From Urophycis tenuis (lineage: Eukaryota; Chordata; Actinopteri; Gadiformes; Phycidae), in assembly GCA_036785325.1 (NCBI GenBank), contig JAXIVH010000015.1, forward strand, positions 3,711,789 to 3,775,788: a stretch of 64,000 bases of DNA, in the 5' to 3' direction. This document shows positions 63,367-64,000 of this stretch, one piece after another. The position numbers were made by a program, and so were the translations under genes. Below the pieces are notes generated by a model, which was given only the letters and a program-made list of their open reading frames with translations, ran no database searches and was not told the DNA's origin. Within the stretch, counting starts at the first letter, position 1; each line of letters begins with the position of its first letter.

Positions 63367-63420
<54 letters not shown>

Positions 63421-63515
63421 CAAACAAAAAGGTCGGCTCCTATGGCTTGATATTAATATTCCCCCCGATATATGGTCACCATGGCCAAAGTTGGTATCTT
63501 GACCCTGAACTTAAG
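63140..63515. repeat. direct repeat, right copy
   Basis: Second copy of the sequence at 59737-60100, same orientation, with a longer (TG)n tract (about 63368-63418). Between the copies lie a hAT end and a BEL/Pao fragment. Confidence 0.85.
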
Positions 63516-64000
63516 GCTTGTAAGAAACAAACGACTTACCAAATGAATTAGCTATCTATGTTTCTCCCTTAAGAAATAAGTTTAAAGTTTCAAAGCACAT
63601 GCATGTATCTTTAACGAGTAGGGTGCTTTCATTATGAAACGGTAGCTCACCTCAAATATTGACTGAAATACTTAATCGTTGATAACCCTACAAGTTCTGA
63701 AGTTTCATTTATTGCTAAATATATTGTGCTGCCCAATAATCGTACCTTAATGGGAAATTCCTTCTCAATATTTGCCACTTGGGTCGGTGAAGGCTAAGTA
63801 TTAAATATTTAGCCTATAGTTTTTTTTTTTACCAACGTTTCGTACATGAGACACATAGAAGGCAATGGTGTTTGCTGCCAGTCATTAGTAGGTTTACATT
63901 GCAATAGGCCTACATTAGGATATGGATTTCCCTGACACAGAAAAAGACCACGCTTGCCTACGGTTTGGTCGTCAATTTGAAGCACTGCAAGTTGATCGAT
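63516..64000. other. no feature recognised
   Basis: AT-rich sequence to the end of the window without splice-site pairs, transposon motifs or long open frames. Confidence 0.4.

Overview
The window is a stretch of vertebrate, almost certainly teleost, nuclear DNA. It has many small phase-consistent exons with GT/AG introns, very dense dinucleotide microsatellites, fish-type transposon remnants (Tc1, hAT, PIF-Harbinger-like MITEs, L2-like LINE, BEL/Pao) and protein-coding genes that match known vertebrate families. There are no bacterial features, CRISPR arrays or rRNA genes. The microsatellite load would suit a gadiform fish, but that is only a guess.

Layout. (1) 0.1-7.2 kb, + strand: the 3' half of an EMID1-type collagen gene, with a tandem pair of alternative coiled-coil exons. 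(2) 7.3-9.0 kb, - strand: a complete rhbdd3 (rhomboid plus UBA), tail-to-tail with emid1 as in mammals. (3) 9-12 kb: LINE debris. (4) 12.2-18.3 kb: two poorly recognised gene candidates, a - strand spliced gene with a Trp/Arg-rich exon that is duplicated in inverted orientation, and a + strand EGF-like/single-TM candidate. (5) 19.3-25.9 kb, - strand: a complete 17-exon OSMR/LIFR-type cytokine receptor whose reading frame ends just after Box 1. (6) 26.0-26.2 kb: a 200-N assembly gap. (7) 28.4-38.2 kb, - strand: only the first seven coding exons found of arhgef28 (p190RhoGEF); the catalytic part is not visible. (8) 39.6-42.9 kb, - strand: complete utp15. (9) 43.7-46.9 kb, + strand: complete btf3, divergent from utp15. 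(10) 48.2-51.7 kb, + strand: complete il12b-type (p40) subunit with an extra basic C-terminal exon. (11) 53.4-55.3 kb: transposon-derived ORFs and a decayed - strand gene. (12) 56.5-58.3 kb, + strand: complete pradc1. (13) 58.5-64 kb: transposon graveyard (Tc1, hAT end, BEL/Pao) with two direct repeats about 3.4 kb apart.

How it fits together. Two vertebrate synteny blocks meet here: emid1-rhbdd3 (human 22q12-like) and arhgef28-utp15-btf3 (human 5q13-like). They are separated by the receptor gene and the gap. Two genes belong to the gp130/IL-12 cytokine axis (the OSMR/LIFR-like receptor and the p40 subunit). utp15 and btf3 are housekeeping genes (rRNA processing; nascent-polypeptide complex) and seem to share a divergent promoter. 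The most unusual points are the truncated signalling tail of the receptor with an in-frame YxxQ beyond the stop, the inverted exon duplication with only synonymous differences, the emid1 exon pair and the basic il12b tail.

Exon coordinates were worked out by hand from splice sites and phase. Every named multi-exon gene keeps an open frame across all joins given.
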